Shown here piece by piece: positions 1-6,659 of a stretch of 7,997 nt of DNA. Source of the stretch: CAWJHE01 sp964614855 (GTDB lineage: Bacteria > Chloroflexota > Anaerolineae > Anaerolineales > UBA4823); assembly GCA_964614855.1 (NCBI GenBank), contig CAZTMX010000130.1, forward strand, positions 1 to 7,997, in the 5' to 3' direction. The position numbers and the translations under genes were made by a program. The stretch's first letter is position 1. Each line of letters starts with the position of its first letter. The notes beneath the pieces were generated by a model. The model saw only the letters and a list, made by a program, of their open reading frames with translations. It did no database searches and was not told the DNA's origin.

Positions 1-13
1 GCCGGAATCAAAT

Positions 14-643
14 TTAGATTTCCCTTTCTATGGGTGTGCATGAAAGTATTTCTTTTAGTGTGTTGATTAACAACTGGTGTTCTACGGAATGAATGCGCTG
101 TTCGAGTGTCTCCAGCGTGTCTTGCGGTAGGATCTCGACAGTTTGTTGCGCCAGCAGCGGGCCGTTATCCACGCCTTCATCCGGAACGAGATGCACCATC
201 ACACCGGTATGCGTAATCTCCCCTTGCTGGTAAGCTGAGAAAGCCCGCTGGATGGCATGTGTCCCCGGGAATGTGCCTGGCAGGGCGGGGTGCAGGTTGA
301 TCACACGCCTGGGAAACCGGTCCAGAAAATTGCGGCTTAAAAGGCGCATCCATCCGGCCAGGATAATCCAATCTGGATGCAAGGCAGCGGTGGTCTGCGC
401 CAGGTTTGCGTCATATTCTTTGCGGTCGATTTCCTTGCTCTTTGGCAGGTAAATTGCCGGCACACCAGCGCGGCGCGCTCGCTCAAGAGCGTATGCCTGG
501 TTTTTGTCTGAGATCACACCGGCCACAGAGGCTGGCAGCACTCCGCTGGCGCAGGCGTCAAGTACCGCCTGGAGGTTGGAGCCATTACCGGAAACCAGAA
601 CCACCAGCCGGCTGTTTGCTGTCTCTGGAGCGTGTTGGCTCAT
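14..643 (-). CDS. purN: GAR transformylase PurN (10-formyltetrahydrofolate dependent)
   Basis: Transfers the formyl group of 10-formyl-THF to GAR, giving FGAR. From the chosen ATG the protein has 209 aa, the normal length for the family (E. coli 212). The phosphate-binding loop SGNGSNLQ (18-25) and the catalytic residues Asn116 and His118 (in VINLHPALPGTFPG) and Asp159 (in DEGVDNGP) are present, corresponding to Asn106, His108 and Asp144 of E. coli. The loop after the histidine reads HPALPGTFPG rather than the common HPSLLPxFPG, a variant also found in other bacteria as far as I recall. The start is ATG at 641-643, whose ATGA overlaps the stop of purD-purM. A purine-rich GAAGGGAAAG lies upstream. 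An upstream in-frame ATG at 694 would add 17 unconserved residues. It is the last gene visible; only 13 bp remain before the window edge, so operon continuation or a terminator cannot be judged. Confidence 0.96.
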   Translation of the reverse strand: MSQHAPETANSRLVVLVSGNGSNLQAVLDACASGVLPASVAGVISDKNQAYALERARRAGVPAIYLPKSKEIDRKEYDANLAQTTAALHPDWIILAGWMRLLSRNFLDRFPRRVINLHPALPGTFPGTHAIQRAFSAYQQGEITHTGVMVHLVPDEGVDNGPLLAQQTVEILPQDTLETLEQRIHSVEHQLLINTLKEILSCTPIEREI

Positions 644-2934
644 AAGATCTGAACTTTCCCTTCGCCTGCTGCCAGCCTGCCAATCTCGTAACACGGCTCT
701 GCAAGCTCGGCTTTAACCTGGTCTGCATCGGCAGGATCAACCACCATGACCATACCGATGCCCATATTAAAGACGCGGTACATTTCCATTTCGGAAACCT
801 CTCCGCGCTGCTGGATCAGTTTGAAAACCGGGGGCACTGGCCAGCTTCCTCGCTTGATGTGTACGTCCAGGTTCGCCGGCAAGATGCGCGGGATGTTTTC
901 AATAAACCCTCCGCCGGTAATATGCGCCAGGGCTTTGATCGGTTTACTGTCAGCCTGCAGCAGGGGCCACAGCGCTGGTAGATACGCCCGGTGAGGCGCA
1001 AGCAGGGCATCTGCCAGTGATCCACTCAACCCCGGCTCATATGTTTCCAGGTCGGCTCCGGCGAAAATCTTGCGGATCAGAGAATAACCGTTGGTATGCG
1101 GGCCTGAAGAGGCTAGCCCTAAAAGCAGGTCGCCAGCCTGAATATTTCCGCGCGGCAGGATGGCATCGCCTTCTACGATACCCACAATTGTACCAGCCAG
1201 GTCAAAGTCACCCGGGGTATACACACCCGGCATTTCCGCCGTTTCTCCGCCCAACAATGCACACCCGGCACCTTTACAGGCTTCGGCTATACCGGTCACC
1301 ACCACGGCTACTACCCGGGGTTCCAACCTGTCGCTGGCAAAATAGTCCATAAAGAATAATGGGCGGGCGCCCTGAACCAAAATATCGTTAATGCAGTGGT
1401 TCACCAGGTCCTGTCCGATGGAGCGGAAGCGGTTTGCCTGGGCGGCTAATTTGACTTTGGTTCCCACACCATCCGTAGATGCAACCAAAACGGGGCTGTT
1501 CATTTCTTTTAATTGCCGGGCGTCAAACAAACCGCCAAATGCGCCGATACCTGATAAAACTTCCGCCCCGTAAGTGGACTTCACTGCATCGCGCATCAGC
1601 GAAACTGCCTGGTTACCGGCATCAATATTAACACCGGAGGCTGCGTAAGCAGATCCAGCAGGTGATTTCAAAGCCCGCCAGCCGATATCGCGCCGGTAGC
1701 GCATGCCTTCAAATTGGATCTGGTTTATCGCCCGGTAGGCTTTTTCCAGCGCCAGGGGCAAGCTGCTGCCCGTGGCAGCAACACCCAACACCCGCCCTCC
1801 TGCTGCCAGCACGGGTGTGCGGCCTTGTGCAGACTTTTCACCCCAGCGGGTTCCGGCATGAAACAACAGCACATCCTGTTCGGCTTGTTCCAGCCCGTGG
1901 ATGACCGTTGCAGGCGAAACGCTCTCTGGATAGCCTTGCGAAGCCAGCACCACGCAAGCTGCAGCTTCACGCTTCCAGACCGGCTGGATATCGTGCAGGC
2001 GGCCTTGCGTACAGGCCAGTGCAATTTCCAGGAAATCGGTCTCCAGCAAGGGTAAGAGGACCTGGGTTTCGGGATCGCCAAAACGGCAGTTGAATTCGAG
2101 TAGGCGCGGACCATCTGCGGTCAGGATCAAGCCCGCATATAATACTCCGATATAAGGAAAACCTTCCGCCAGGCAGCCGTCCACGGCGGGTTGCAAGAAC
2201 TGCGCAACCAACTGCCCAACCATTTGAGGTGGACAGACAGGAGCAGGCGCATAGGCGCCCATGCCGCCCGTATTGGGTCCCTGGTCGCCTTCCAACAGGC
2301 GTTTGTGATCCTGGGCGGGGGGCAGCGGACAGACCGTTTTACCGTCTGTAAAACCCAGGAGCGAAACTTCTTCACCGTACAAGCGCTCTTCAATCACCAC
2401 CTGGTCGCTGGCTGAGCCCAATTTACGGTCAACTAACAGGGACTTTAAGCCATCCAGCGCCTCATCTGCGGTCTCTGGAACGAGCACGCCTTTTCCAGCT
2501 GCCAGCCCTGAGGCTTTGAGCACAACCGGGTAGGAAATGTTTTCAAGATATTTCCTGGCGGGTTCATACTCTTGAAAAACCGCATAGCGCGCCGTGGGAA
2601 TGTGGTGGCGCGCCATAAACTGCTTGGCGAATGCCTTGGATGTCTCCAATTGTGCAGCCCGGCGTGAGGGGCCAAAGACCGGAATGCCTGCAGCAGCCAG
2701 TTCATCCCCTAGCCCGGCTGCCAGGGGGGCCTCCGGACCGATCACAACCAGATCGATGTGATGTTCCCGGCAAAAAGAAACCCATTCTCCACCGGCAATG
2801 TATACGTTTTGTCCAACTTTAGCTGTTCCCGGGTTGCCGGGTGAGATGTATAACTTCTCCAGGTGCGCCGATTGGGCGATTTTCCAGGCAAGTGCGTGTT
2901 CCCGGCCTCCAGAGCCAATGACCAGTATATTCAT
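640..2934 (-). CDS. purD-purM: Bifunctional GAR synthetase / AIR synthetase (PurD-PurM fusion)
   Basis: One 764-aa frame carries two enzymes. Residues 1-422 are GAR synthetase (PRA + glycine + ATP to GAR): N-terminal GSGGREHALAW (7-17), ATP-grasp lysine region LKASGLAAGKG (139-149), QDHKR (208-212), GPNTGGMGAY (219-228), signature RFGDPETQ (284-291) and the usual C-terminal end DIGWRAL (416-422). Residues 430-764 are AIR synthetase (FGAM + ATP to AIR): GVNIDAGN (434-441), STDGVGTK (486-493), LVQGARPLFF (519-528), GGETAEMPG (562-570), SSGPHTNGYSL (609-619) and HITGGGF (671-677). The linker is only about 7 residues. Both halves have the length of the separate enzymes (about 420 and 340 aa), with no lost motif. 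The start is the ATG at 2932-2934, because GSGG follows directly after it and AGGAG lies 11 nt upstream. A longer frame exists but would run deep into purF. The stop overlaps the purN ATG. Confidence 0.96.
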   Translation of the reverse strand: MNILVIGSGGREHALAWKIAQSAHLEKLYISPGNPGTAKVGQNVYIAGGEWVSFCREHHIDLVVIGPEAPLAAGLGDELAAAGIPVFGPSRRAAQLETSKAFAKQFMARHHIPTARYAVFQEYEPARKYLENISYPVVLKASGLAAGKGVLVPETADEALDGLKSLLVDRKLGSASDQVVIEERLYGEEVSLLGFTDGKTVCPLPPAQDHKRLLEGDQGPNTGGMGAYAPAPVCPPQMVGQLVAQFLQPAVDGCLAEGFPYIGVLYAGLILTADGPRLLEFNCRFGDPETQVLLPLLETDFLEIALACTQGRLHDIQPVWKREAAACVVLASQGYPESVSPATVIHGLEQAEQDVLLFHAGTRWGEKSAQGRTPVLAAGGRVLGVAATGSSLPLALEKAYRAINQIQFEGMRYRRDIGWRALKSPAGSAYAASGVNIDAGNQAVSLMRDAVKSTYGAEVLSGIGAFGGLFDARQLKEMNSPVLVASTDGVGTKVKLAAQANRFRSIGQDLVNHCINDILVQGARPLFFMDYFASDRLEPRVVAVVVTGIAEACKGAGCALLGGETAEMPGVYTPGDFDLAGTIVGIVEGDAILPRGNIQAGDLLLGLASSGPHTNGYSLIRKIFAGADLETYEPGLSGSLADALLAPHRAYLPALWPLLQADSKPIKALAHITGGGFIENIPRILPANLDVHIKRGSWPVPPVFKLIQQRGEVSEMEMYRVFNMGIGMVMVVDPADADQVKAELAEPCYEIGRLAAGEGKVQIL
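1648..1668 (-). other. Interdomain linker of the PurD-PurM fusion
   Basis: Seven codons (KSPAGSA) between the PurD C-terminal motif DIGWRAL and the first PurM-like residues YAASGVNIDAGN. There is no stop codon and no ATG between the domains. The last PurD codon is TTG (1669-1671), and an out-of-frame TGA overlaps it (1668-1670), giving TTGA. This resembles the ATGA start/stop overlaps elsewhere in the operon and may be a trace of formerly separate, coupled genes (inference). Confidence 0.75.
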
Positions 2935-2945
2935 CCGTTCTTGCT

Positions 2946-2950
2946 CTCCT
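2946..2950 (-). promoter_or_regulatory. Shine-Dalgarno that decides the purD-purM start
   Basis: AGGAG on the minus strand, in the 28-bp gap after the purF stop and 11 nt before the ATG at 2932-2934. It supports this start over in-frame upstream codons that lie inside purF. Confidence 0.6.
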
Positions 2951-2962
2951 CTGATCCTTCTA

Positions 2963-4378
2963 TCAGGCGATTGCCTTCTCAAACCCGGTTTTTGCAATGT
3001 GGTGATTGACTTCCAGCGGGTAGTGCCCGGTGAAACAGGCACGGCAGTACCCGTTTGAGCTGCCAATAACCTTCATCATCCCTGCCAGGGACAGGTAATA
3101 CAGCGAATCGCAGCCGATGTGACTGGCGATCTCAGTTACAGTTGAATGATGCGCGATTAATTCTTCGTAACGTCCCATATCCACACCCATGTAACAGGGA
3201 TGGCGGATTGGAGGGCAGGTAATCAACAAGTGAACCTGGGTGGCTCCGGCGTTGCGCAGCATTTGCACCAATGGACCAGAGGTGTTGCCGCGCACAATGC
3301 TGTCATCGATCATCACAATGCTTTTATCGCGTACATTCTCTTCGATGACATTAAACTTCATCGCCACACCCTGTTTACGCAGCGAATCGGTGGGTTGGAT
3401 AAATGAGCGCCCGATATAACGGTTCTTGATAAAGCCGTCGTTGTAGGGTATGCCAGAGACCCTGGCAAAACCGATGGCTGCCGGGATGGACGAGTCGGGT
3501 ACTGGGATCACGACATCTGCCTGCGCTGAGGCTTCGCGTGCCAGTTCTTCTCCCAATCGCTGGCGTACCTGGTGAACGCTCATCCCATCCCAAACGCTGT
3601 CTGGACGGGAGAAATAGATATGTTCAAAAACACACTGCGCCAGCGACCTTGCGGGTTCGACAGCCTGGTACACGGACAGCGCTGAGTCGCTCAGGGTGAC
3701 AATCTCACCGGGTTGGATTTCCCGCATGGCAATACAACCCAGCGTAACCAGGGCACATGTTTCCGATGCAACCACATGCCCGCCCCCAGGTAAAACGCCT
3801 ACACTCAAGGGATGAAAACCCCAGGGGTCGCGTATGGCAAATACGCATTCGCGTGTCAGGATCACCAGCGAATAGGCGCCGATCCATTTTGACATGGTGG
3901 CGCGTATGCGTTCTTCCCAGGTATCACCCTGCGCGCCTGCCAACATCATGGTAATCACCTCCGAGTCGGAGGTGGAGGAGAGACCAATCCCGCGCGCCAA
4001 CAAATCCTGGCGCAGTTCATGCGTATTGATCAGGTTGCCGTTATGGGCAACAGCCAGCGGTCCATATCGTGTTTCGATCAGAAACGGCTGGGCGTTGCGG
4101 GCAACCGAAGAACCGGTGGTGGAATAGCGTGTGTGCCCGATGGCATACTTGCCTTGCATAGGGGCCAGGTTTTGGGGGGTAAAGACCTGGGTTACCAACC
4201 CCACATCTTTATAAAGCTGTATTGTATGGCCGTTCGAAACAGCGATGCCTGCTGCTTCTTGTCCGCGGTGCTGCAAGGCGTGCAAACCGAAATAGGCCAT
4301 GCTTGCCACATCTTCATCCGGTGCAAAAACACCGATGACGCCGCACTCTTCCCTGGGTTTATCTTCGTAGATCGTCAT
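2963..4378 (-). CDS. purF: Amidophosphoribosyltransferase PurF (propeptide and 4Fe-4S type)
   Basis: First committed enzyme of the pathway: makes 5-phosphoribosylamine from PRPP and glutamine. The 471-aa protein has an N-terminal Ntn glutaminase domain and a C-terminal phosphoribosyltransferase domain. An 11-residue propeptide precedes Cys12 of CGVIGV, the nucleophile exposed by self-cleavage, as in Bacillus subtilis. Other landmarks are QHRGQEAAGI (36-45), GHTRYSTTG (81-89), HNGNL (112-116), SDSE (137-140) and the PRPP loop IDDSIVRGNTS (357-367). Four cysteines at the positions of the Bacillus iron-sulfur ligands are present: C249 (CVFEHIYFSRPDS), C395 (HPC), and C445 and C448 (YCRACFTG). 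An oxygen-sensitive 4Fe-4S cluster is therefore expected. The PRPP loop has Asn365 where Thr is usual. A weak AGAGGG site at the end of purE, 12 nt before the ATG, serves initiation. Feedback inhibition by purine nucleotides is a family property and is not read from the sequence. Confidence 0.97.
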   Translation of the reverse strand: MTIYEDKPREECGVIGVFAPDEDVASMAYFGLHALQHRGQEAAGIAVSNGHTIQLYKDVGLVTQVFTPQNLAPMQGKYAIGHTRYSTTGSSVARNAQPFLIETRYGPLAVAHNGNLINTHELRQDLLARGIGLSSTSDSEVITMMLAGAQGDTWEERIRATMSKWIGAYSLVILTRECVFAIRDPWGFHPLSVGVLPGGGHVVASETCALVTLGCIAMREIQPGEIVTLSDSALSVYQAVEPARSLAQCVFEHIYFSRPDSVWDGMSVHQVRQRLGEELAREASAQADVVIPVPDSSIPAAIGFARVSGIPYNDGFIKNRYIGRSFIQPTDSLRKQGVAMKFNVIEENVRDKSIVMIDDSIVRGNTSGPLVQMLRNAGATQVHLLITCPPIRHPCYMGVDMGRYEELIAHHSTVTEIASHIGCDSLYYLSLAGMMKVIGSSNGYCRACFTGHYPLEVNHHIAKTGFEKAIA

Positions 4379-4386
4379 GGAACCGG

Positions 4387-4881
4387 TTAACCCTCTTTCG
4401 ATGACTGCATGGTTTGGTCATCTGAAAGGATCTTTTCTACTTGCTCCATTTGAAAAGCTTTTACCCTGGCGCGCACCTGAGGGTCCACCAGCCCCAGGAT
4501 CTTGGCAGCCAGCAGCGCGGCATTGAGTGGTTCCAGTACCGTGGCTGGGGCAATGGCCGACGGCATACGCAGTGATGAGTAAATATCCGCGCCGCCAAAC
4601 GCTTCGCTGGCTGGCGGGCAGGCGATGACCGGAGCGCTGACAGCACCGTCGGTAAAGCCGGATAATGCATTGCTGCGTCCGGCGACCGTGATATACACTT
4701 TTGGCCTGGGGTCCGCTTCGTACTCGCGCAGAAGCTTTAAGGTATGGTCAGCGGTTTTGTGCGCCGATCCGATGCGCTGGACGACTTCCAGCCCAAATTT
4801 CCCGGCTGCTTCGGCGATTTTTTCGCAGTGAGGGGCGTCAGCTTTTGAGCCCATCAAAATCACTACCAGTGGAGATGTCAT
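4387..4881 (-). CDS. purE: AIR carboxylase, class II PurE
   Basis: Carboxylates AIR to CAIR. At 164 aa it is a full-length single-domain PurE. Visible motifs are ILMGS (8-12), SAHK (39-42, holding the conserved family histidine), AGRSNAL (67-73), CPP (88-90) and SSLRMPS (102-108), followed by LEPLNAALLAAKILGL (116-131). The AGRSN and CPP/SSLR motifs are those of class II PurE (the carboxylase half of animal PAICS, and Treponema denticola PurE). Class I enzymes have AGAGGAAHLPGM at the equivalent place. Class II enzymes use AIR and CO2 directly (EC 4.1.1.21), while class I enzymes rearrange N5-CAIR made by PurK. No purK is in the window, which agrees. The ATG overlaps the purC stop as ATGA, with GAGG 10 nt upstream, so translation is probably coupled to purC. 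A gap of 8 bp leads to purF. The class assignment is from motifs read by eye. Confidence 0.95.
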   Translation of the reverse strand: MTSPLVVILMGSKADAPHCEKIAEAAGKFGLEVVQRIGSAHKTADHTLKLLREYEADPRPKVYITVAGRSNALSGFTDGAVSAPVIACPPASEAFGGADIYSSLRMPSAIAPATVLEPLNAALLAAKILGLVDPQVRARVKAFQMEQVEKILSDDQTMQSSKEG

Positions 4882-5849
4882 AACAGGTTTGCCTCGCTCA
4901 AATTTTGCACCAATCTCTTTTCTACCGGGTAATCGCCGGGGACAAATTCCCGGGCGGTCAACATTTCATAGATGGTGATGTACCGCTGGCTGACGGTCGC
5001 CCACAAATCATCCGGCATTGCTGGGATATCGCCGTCGCCGCGATAGCCGTATTCTGCATACGCTAACCGGACGATTTCTTTATCAAAATTTTCCGGTTCC
5101 TGCCCGTTTCTCAATCGTTCCAGGTAGCTGTTAGCTTTCCAGAAACGGGAGGAATCGGGTGTGTGGACTTCGTCGATCAGGAGCACGCGGCCATCGGGGG
5201 CACGGCCGAATTCATATTTTGTATCTACCAGGATCAAGCCGTTCTTTTGGGCGATTTCCTGGCCGCGTTGAAAGATTTTCAGTGCAGCAGATTGTACCTG
5301 CTCCCAGTCGCCAGCTTCCATAAAGCCGCGCCCGGTCACTTCTGCGCAAGTTAAACGCTCATCATGGCCGCTGGCACCGCCTTTGGTGGTGGGTGTGATA
5401 ATTGGCTCTGACAGGGCCTGGTTTTTGCGCAGACCTTCAGGAAAGGAATAGCCGTAGATGCGGCGTTCACCCAATTCATAACGCCGCCACAGCGCCGTGG
5501 AGGTGACACCGGTGATGTAGCCGCGTACGATTACCTCAATGGGGAAAGGTTCTGCTTCAATAGCCAGCAGCGCATTGGGGTCGGGTGTAGCGAGCATATG
5601 ATTAGCGATGATATCTGCGGTCTGATCAAACCACCAGGCAGCCAGCTGGTTGAGTACCTGTCCTTTGTAAGGCACGCAGGCTAAATTGCGGTCGAAGGCT
5701 GATAGGCGGTCGGTAGTGATGAGCAAACGGCGTTGATCGGATAAAGGATACCATTCGCGCACTTTGCCGGCTTGTTTACCGGGCAACGGAAGATCACAGC
5801 CTTGAAAAGCGTTGGGAAGTAATTGTAAGATTGATTCTTTGGAGATCAT
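4878..5849 (-). CDS. purC: SAICAR synthetase (phosphoribosylaminoimidazole-succinocarboxamide synthase) PurC
   Basis: Condenses CAIR with aspartate using ATP to give SAICAR. From the chosen ATG the protein has 323 aa, which is the long form (yeast Ade1-like, about 300 aa) rather than the E. coli form (237 aa). Motifs in order: GKVRE (28-32, usually GKVRD), TDRLSAFD (46-53), VRGYITG (108-114), the insert PTTKGGASGHDE (153-164), VDTKYEFG (208-215) and IDEVHTPDSSRFW (225-237). These give the nucleotide- and substrate-binding core of the family. A TTG three codons upstream (5856-5858) also keeps the frame open, but the GAGGA ribosome site ends directly against it, so ATG at 5847-5849 with 9-nt spacing is preferred. 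The stop TGA overlaps the purE ATG as ATGA. The order purC-purE matches the domain order of the animal fusion PAICS. Confidence 0.96.
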   Translation of the reverse strand: MISKESILQLLPNAFQGCDLPLPGKQAGKVREWYPLSDQRRLLITTDRLSAFDRNLACVPYKGQVLNQLAAWWFDQTADIIANHMLATPDPNALLAIEAEPFPIEVIVRGYITGVTSTALWRRYELGERRIYGYSFPEGLRKNQALSEPIITPTTKGGASGHDERLTCAEVTGRGFMEAGDWEQVQSAALKIFQRGQEIAQKNGLILVDTKYEFGRAPDGRVLLIDEVHTPDSSRFWKANSYLERLRNGQEPENFDKEIVRLAYAEYGYRGDGDIPAMPDDLWATVSQRYITIYEMLTAREFVPGDYPVEKRLVQNLSEANLL

Positions 5850-5858
5850 CGTAGACAA

Positions 5859-5863
5859 TCCTC
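5859..5863 (-). promoter_or_regulatory. Shine-Dalgarno that decides the purC start
   Basis: GAGGA on the minus strand, overlapping the purQ stop (TGAGGA). It lies 9 nt from the ATG at 5847-5849 but directly abuts the TTG at 5856-5858, so it supports the ATG. It also sits inside a short inverted repeat (5857-5869), whose arms aatcct and aggatt are separated by one base. Confidence 0.6.
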
Positions 5864-6659
5864 AGGATTGGGCGGCGTAGGATACGCCGTTACGAAAAAG
5901 CGGCAGCCCCGAGAAGCCGGTTTCGCCGCGCGTCCAGCGCGGGTGCTGGTAATGGAATATATGGTTCTCTGGATGGGGCATTAACCCCAAAACATTTCCT
6001 CGCCGGTTGCAGATGCCGGCGATATCATCTATAGAGCCATTGGGGTTAACCGGGTATTTACCACCCGCCGAGCGCCCATCAGGGAAAATATAGGTCAGCG
6101 CAACCTGGTCATTCGCCCACAGTTGGCGGGCTGCTTCAGGTTGAGATACGGTGAAATTGCCTTCCCCGTGCGCCACCGGGCAGTAGATGAATTCCGGCAA
6201 AGCGCGCGTCCACAGGCAGCGTTGGGAAACCGGCTTTAGCATCACCCAGCGGCATTCGAATTGCCCGCTGGCATTGAAGGTTAGCGTTGCAGGACGTTTA
6301 AAGAGTACGCTTGTATGCTCCTGGTTTTGCTGCCTGGGTAATATGCCGGATTTAACTAGGGCTTGAAATCCGTTGCAAATGCCGATGACCGGTTTGCCGC
6401 TTTCGATGAATTGGGTGACTTCTTCGACAAAATAGGATATCAGGTCCAGTGCCAGGATTTTGCCTGCACCCAAGGCGTCTGCATAGGAAAAACCTCCTGG
6501 CACGACCAGGATTTGATAATCTTGCCAGTGTTTGTTTCCGCTGCGTAACTGGTTCAGGTGCACAATCTCGGCTTGAGCGCCTGCCTGTTCAAAAGCTTGC
6601 GCTACATCATGATCTCGGTTTGTACCTGTGGCATGTAAAATTAATGTTCTTGGCTGCAT
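5862..6659 (-). CDS. purQ: Phosphoribosylformylglycinamidine synthase, glutamine amidotransferase subunit PurQ
   Basis: Class I glutamine amidotransferase that releases ammonia from glutamine and passes it to PurL for FGAM synthesis in the cytoplasm. The 265-aa protein has the oxyanion-side motif PGGFSYADALGAG (54-66), the nucleophile elbow GICNGFQ with Cys95, and the rest of the triad in MPHPE (His229, Glu231). It is longer than the Bacillus PurQ (about 227 aa). The extra length lies mainly between the elbow and the His motif and in a C-terminal tail after residue 232, as in PurQ proteins that work with long-form PurL. The start is supported by an AGGA Shine-Dalgarno 6 nt upstream, inside the 3' end of purL. 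The gene overlaps purL by 19 bp and ends 12 bp before the chosen purC ATG. All catalytic residues are present. No frameshift is seen. Confidence 0.97.
   Translation of the reverse strand: MQPRTLILHATGTNRDHDVAQAFEQAGAQAEIVHLNQLRSGNKHWQDYQILVVPGGFSYADALGAGKILALDLISYFVEEVTQFIESGKPVIGICNGFQALVKSGILPRQQNQEHTSVLFKRPATLTFNASGQFECRWVMLKPVSQRCLWTRALPEFIYCPVAHGEGNFTVSQPEAARQLWANDQVALTYIFPDGRSAGGKYPVNPNGSIDDIAGICNRRGNVLGLMPHPENHIFHYQHPRWTRGETGFSGLPLFRNGVSYAAQS

Noticed and set aside
1..13. Possible terminator after purN
   Set aside because: Only 13 bp follow the stop codon, with no stem or T-run to judge.
644..694. 17-residue N-terminal extension of PurN
   Set aside because: It would overlap the end of PurM, gives an Arg-rich unconserved leader, and the ATGA overlap start gives the usual PurN length.
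1725..2114. 129-codon minus-strand frame within the PurD part
   Set aside because: It is out of frame with an intact PurD domain whose motifs run through this region, so it is a frame shadow and not a gene.
2935..3066. N-terminal extension of PurD-PurM by 44 residues
   Set aside because: It would overlap purF by about 100 bp, the residues look unlike PurD, and AGGAG precedes the internal ATG that begins with the normal PurD N terminus.
4019..4390. 123-codon plus-strand frame opposite the start of purF
   Set aside because: It is antisense to the conserved PurF glutaminase domain and has no family motif or clear ribosome site.
4381..4392. Overlapping palindromes (aaccggtt, ggttaacc) between purE and purF, considered as an operator
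   Set aside because: They are short, sit in an 8-bp intergenic gap in mid-operon, and have no other regulatory context.
5850..5858. TTG start for purC three codons upstream
   Set aside because: The GAGGA ribosome site directly abuts the TTG, leaving no spacing, while the ATG downstream has 9 nt.
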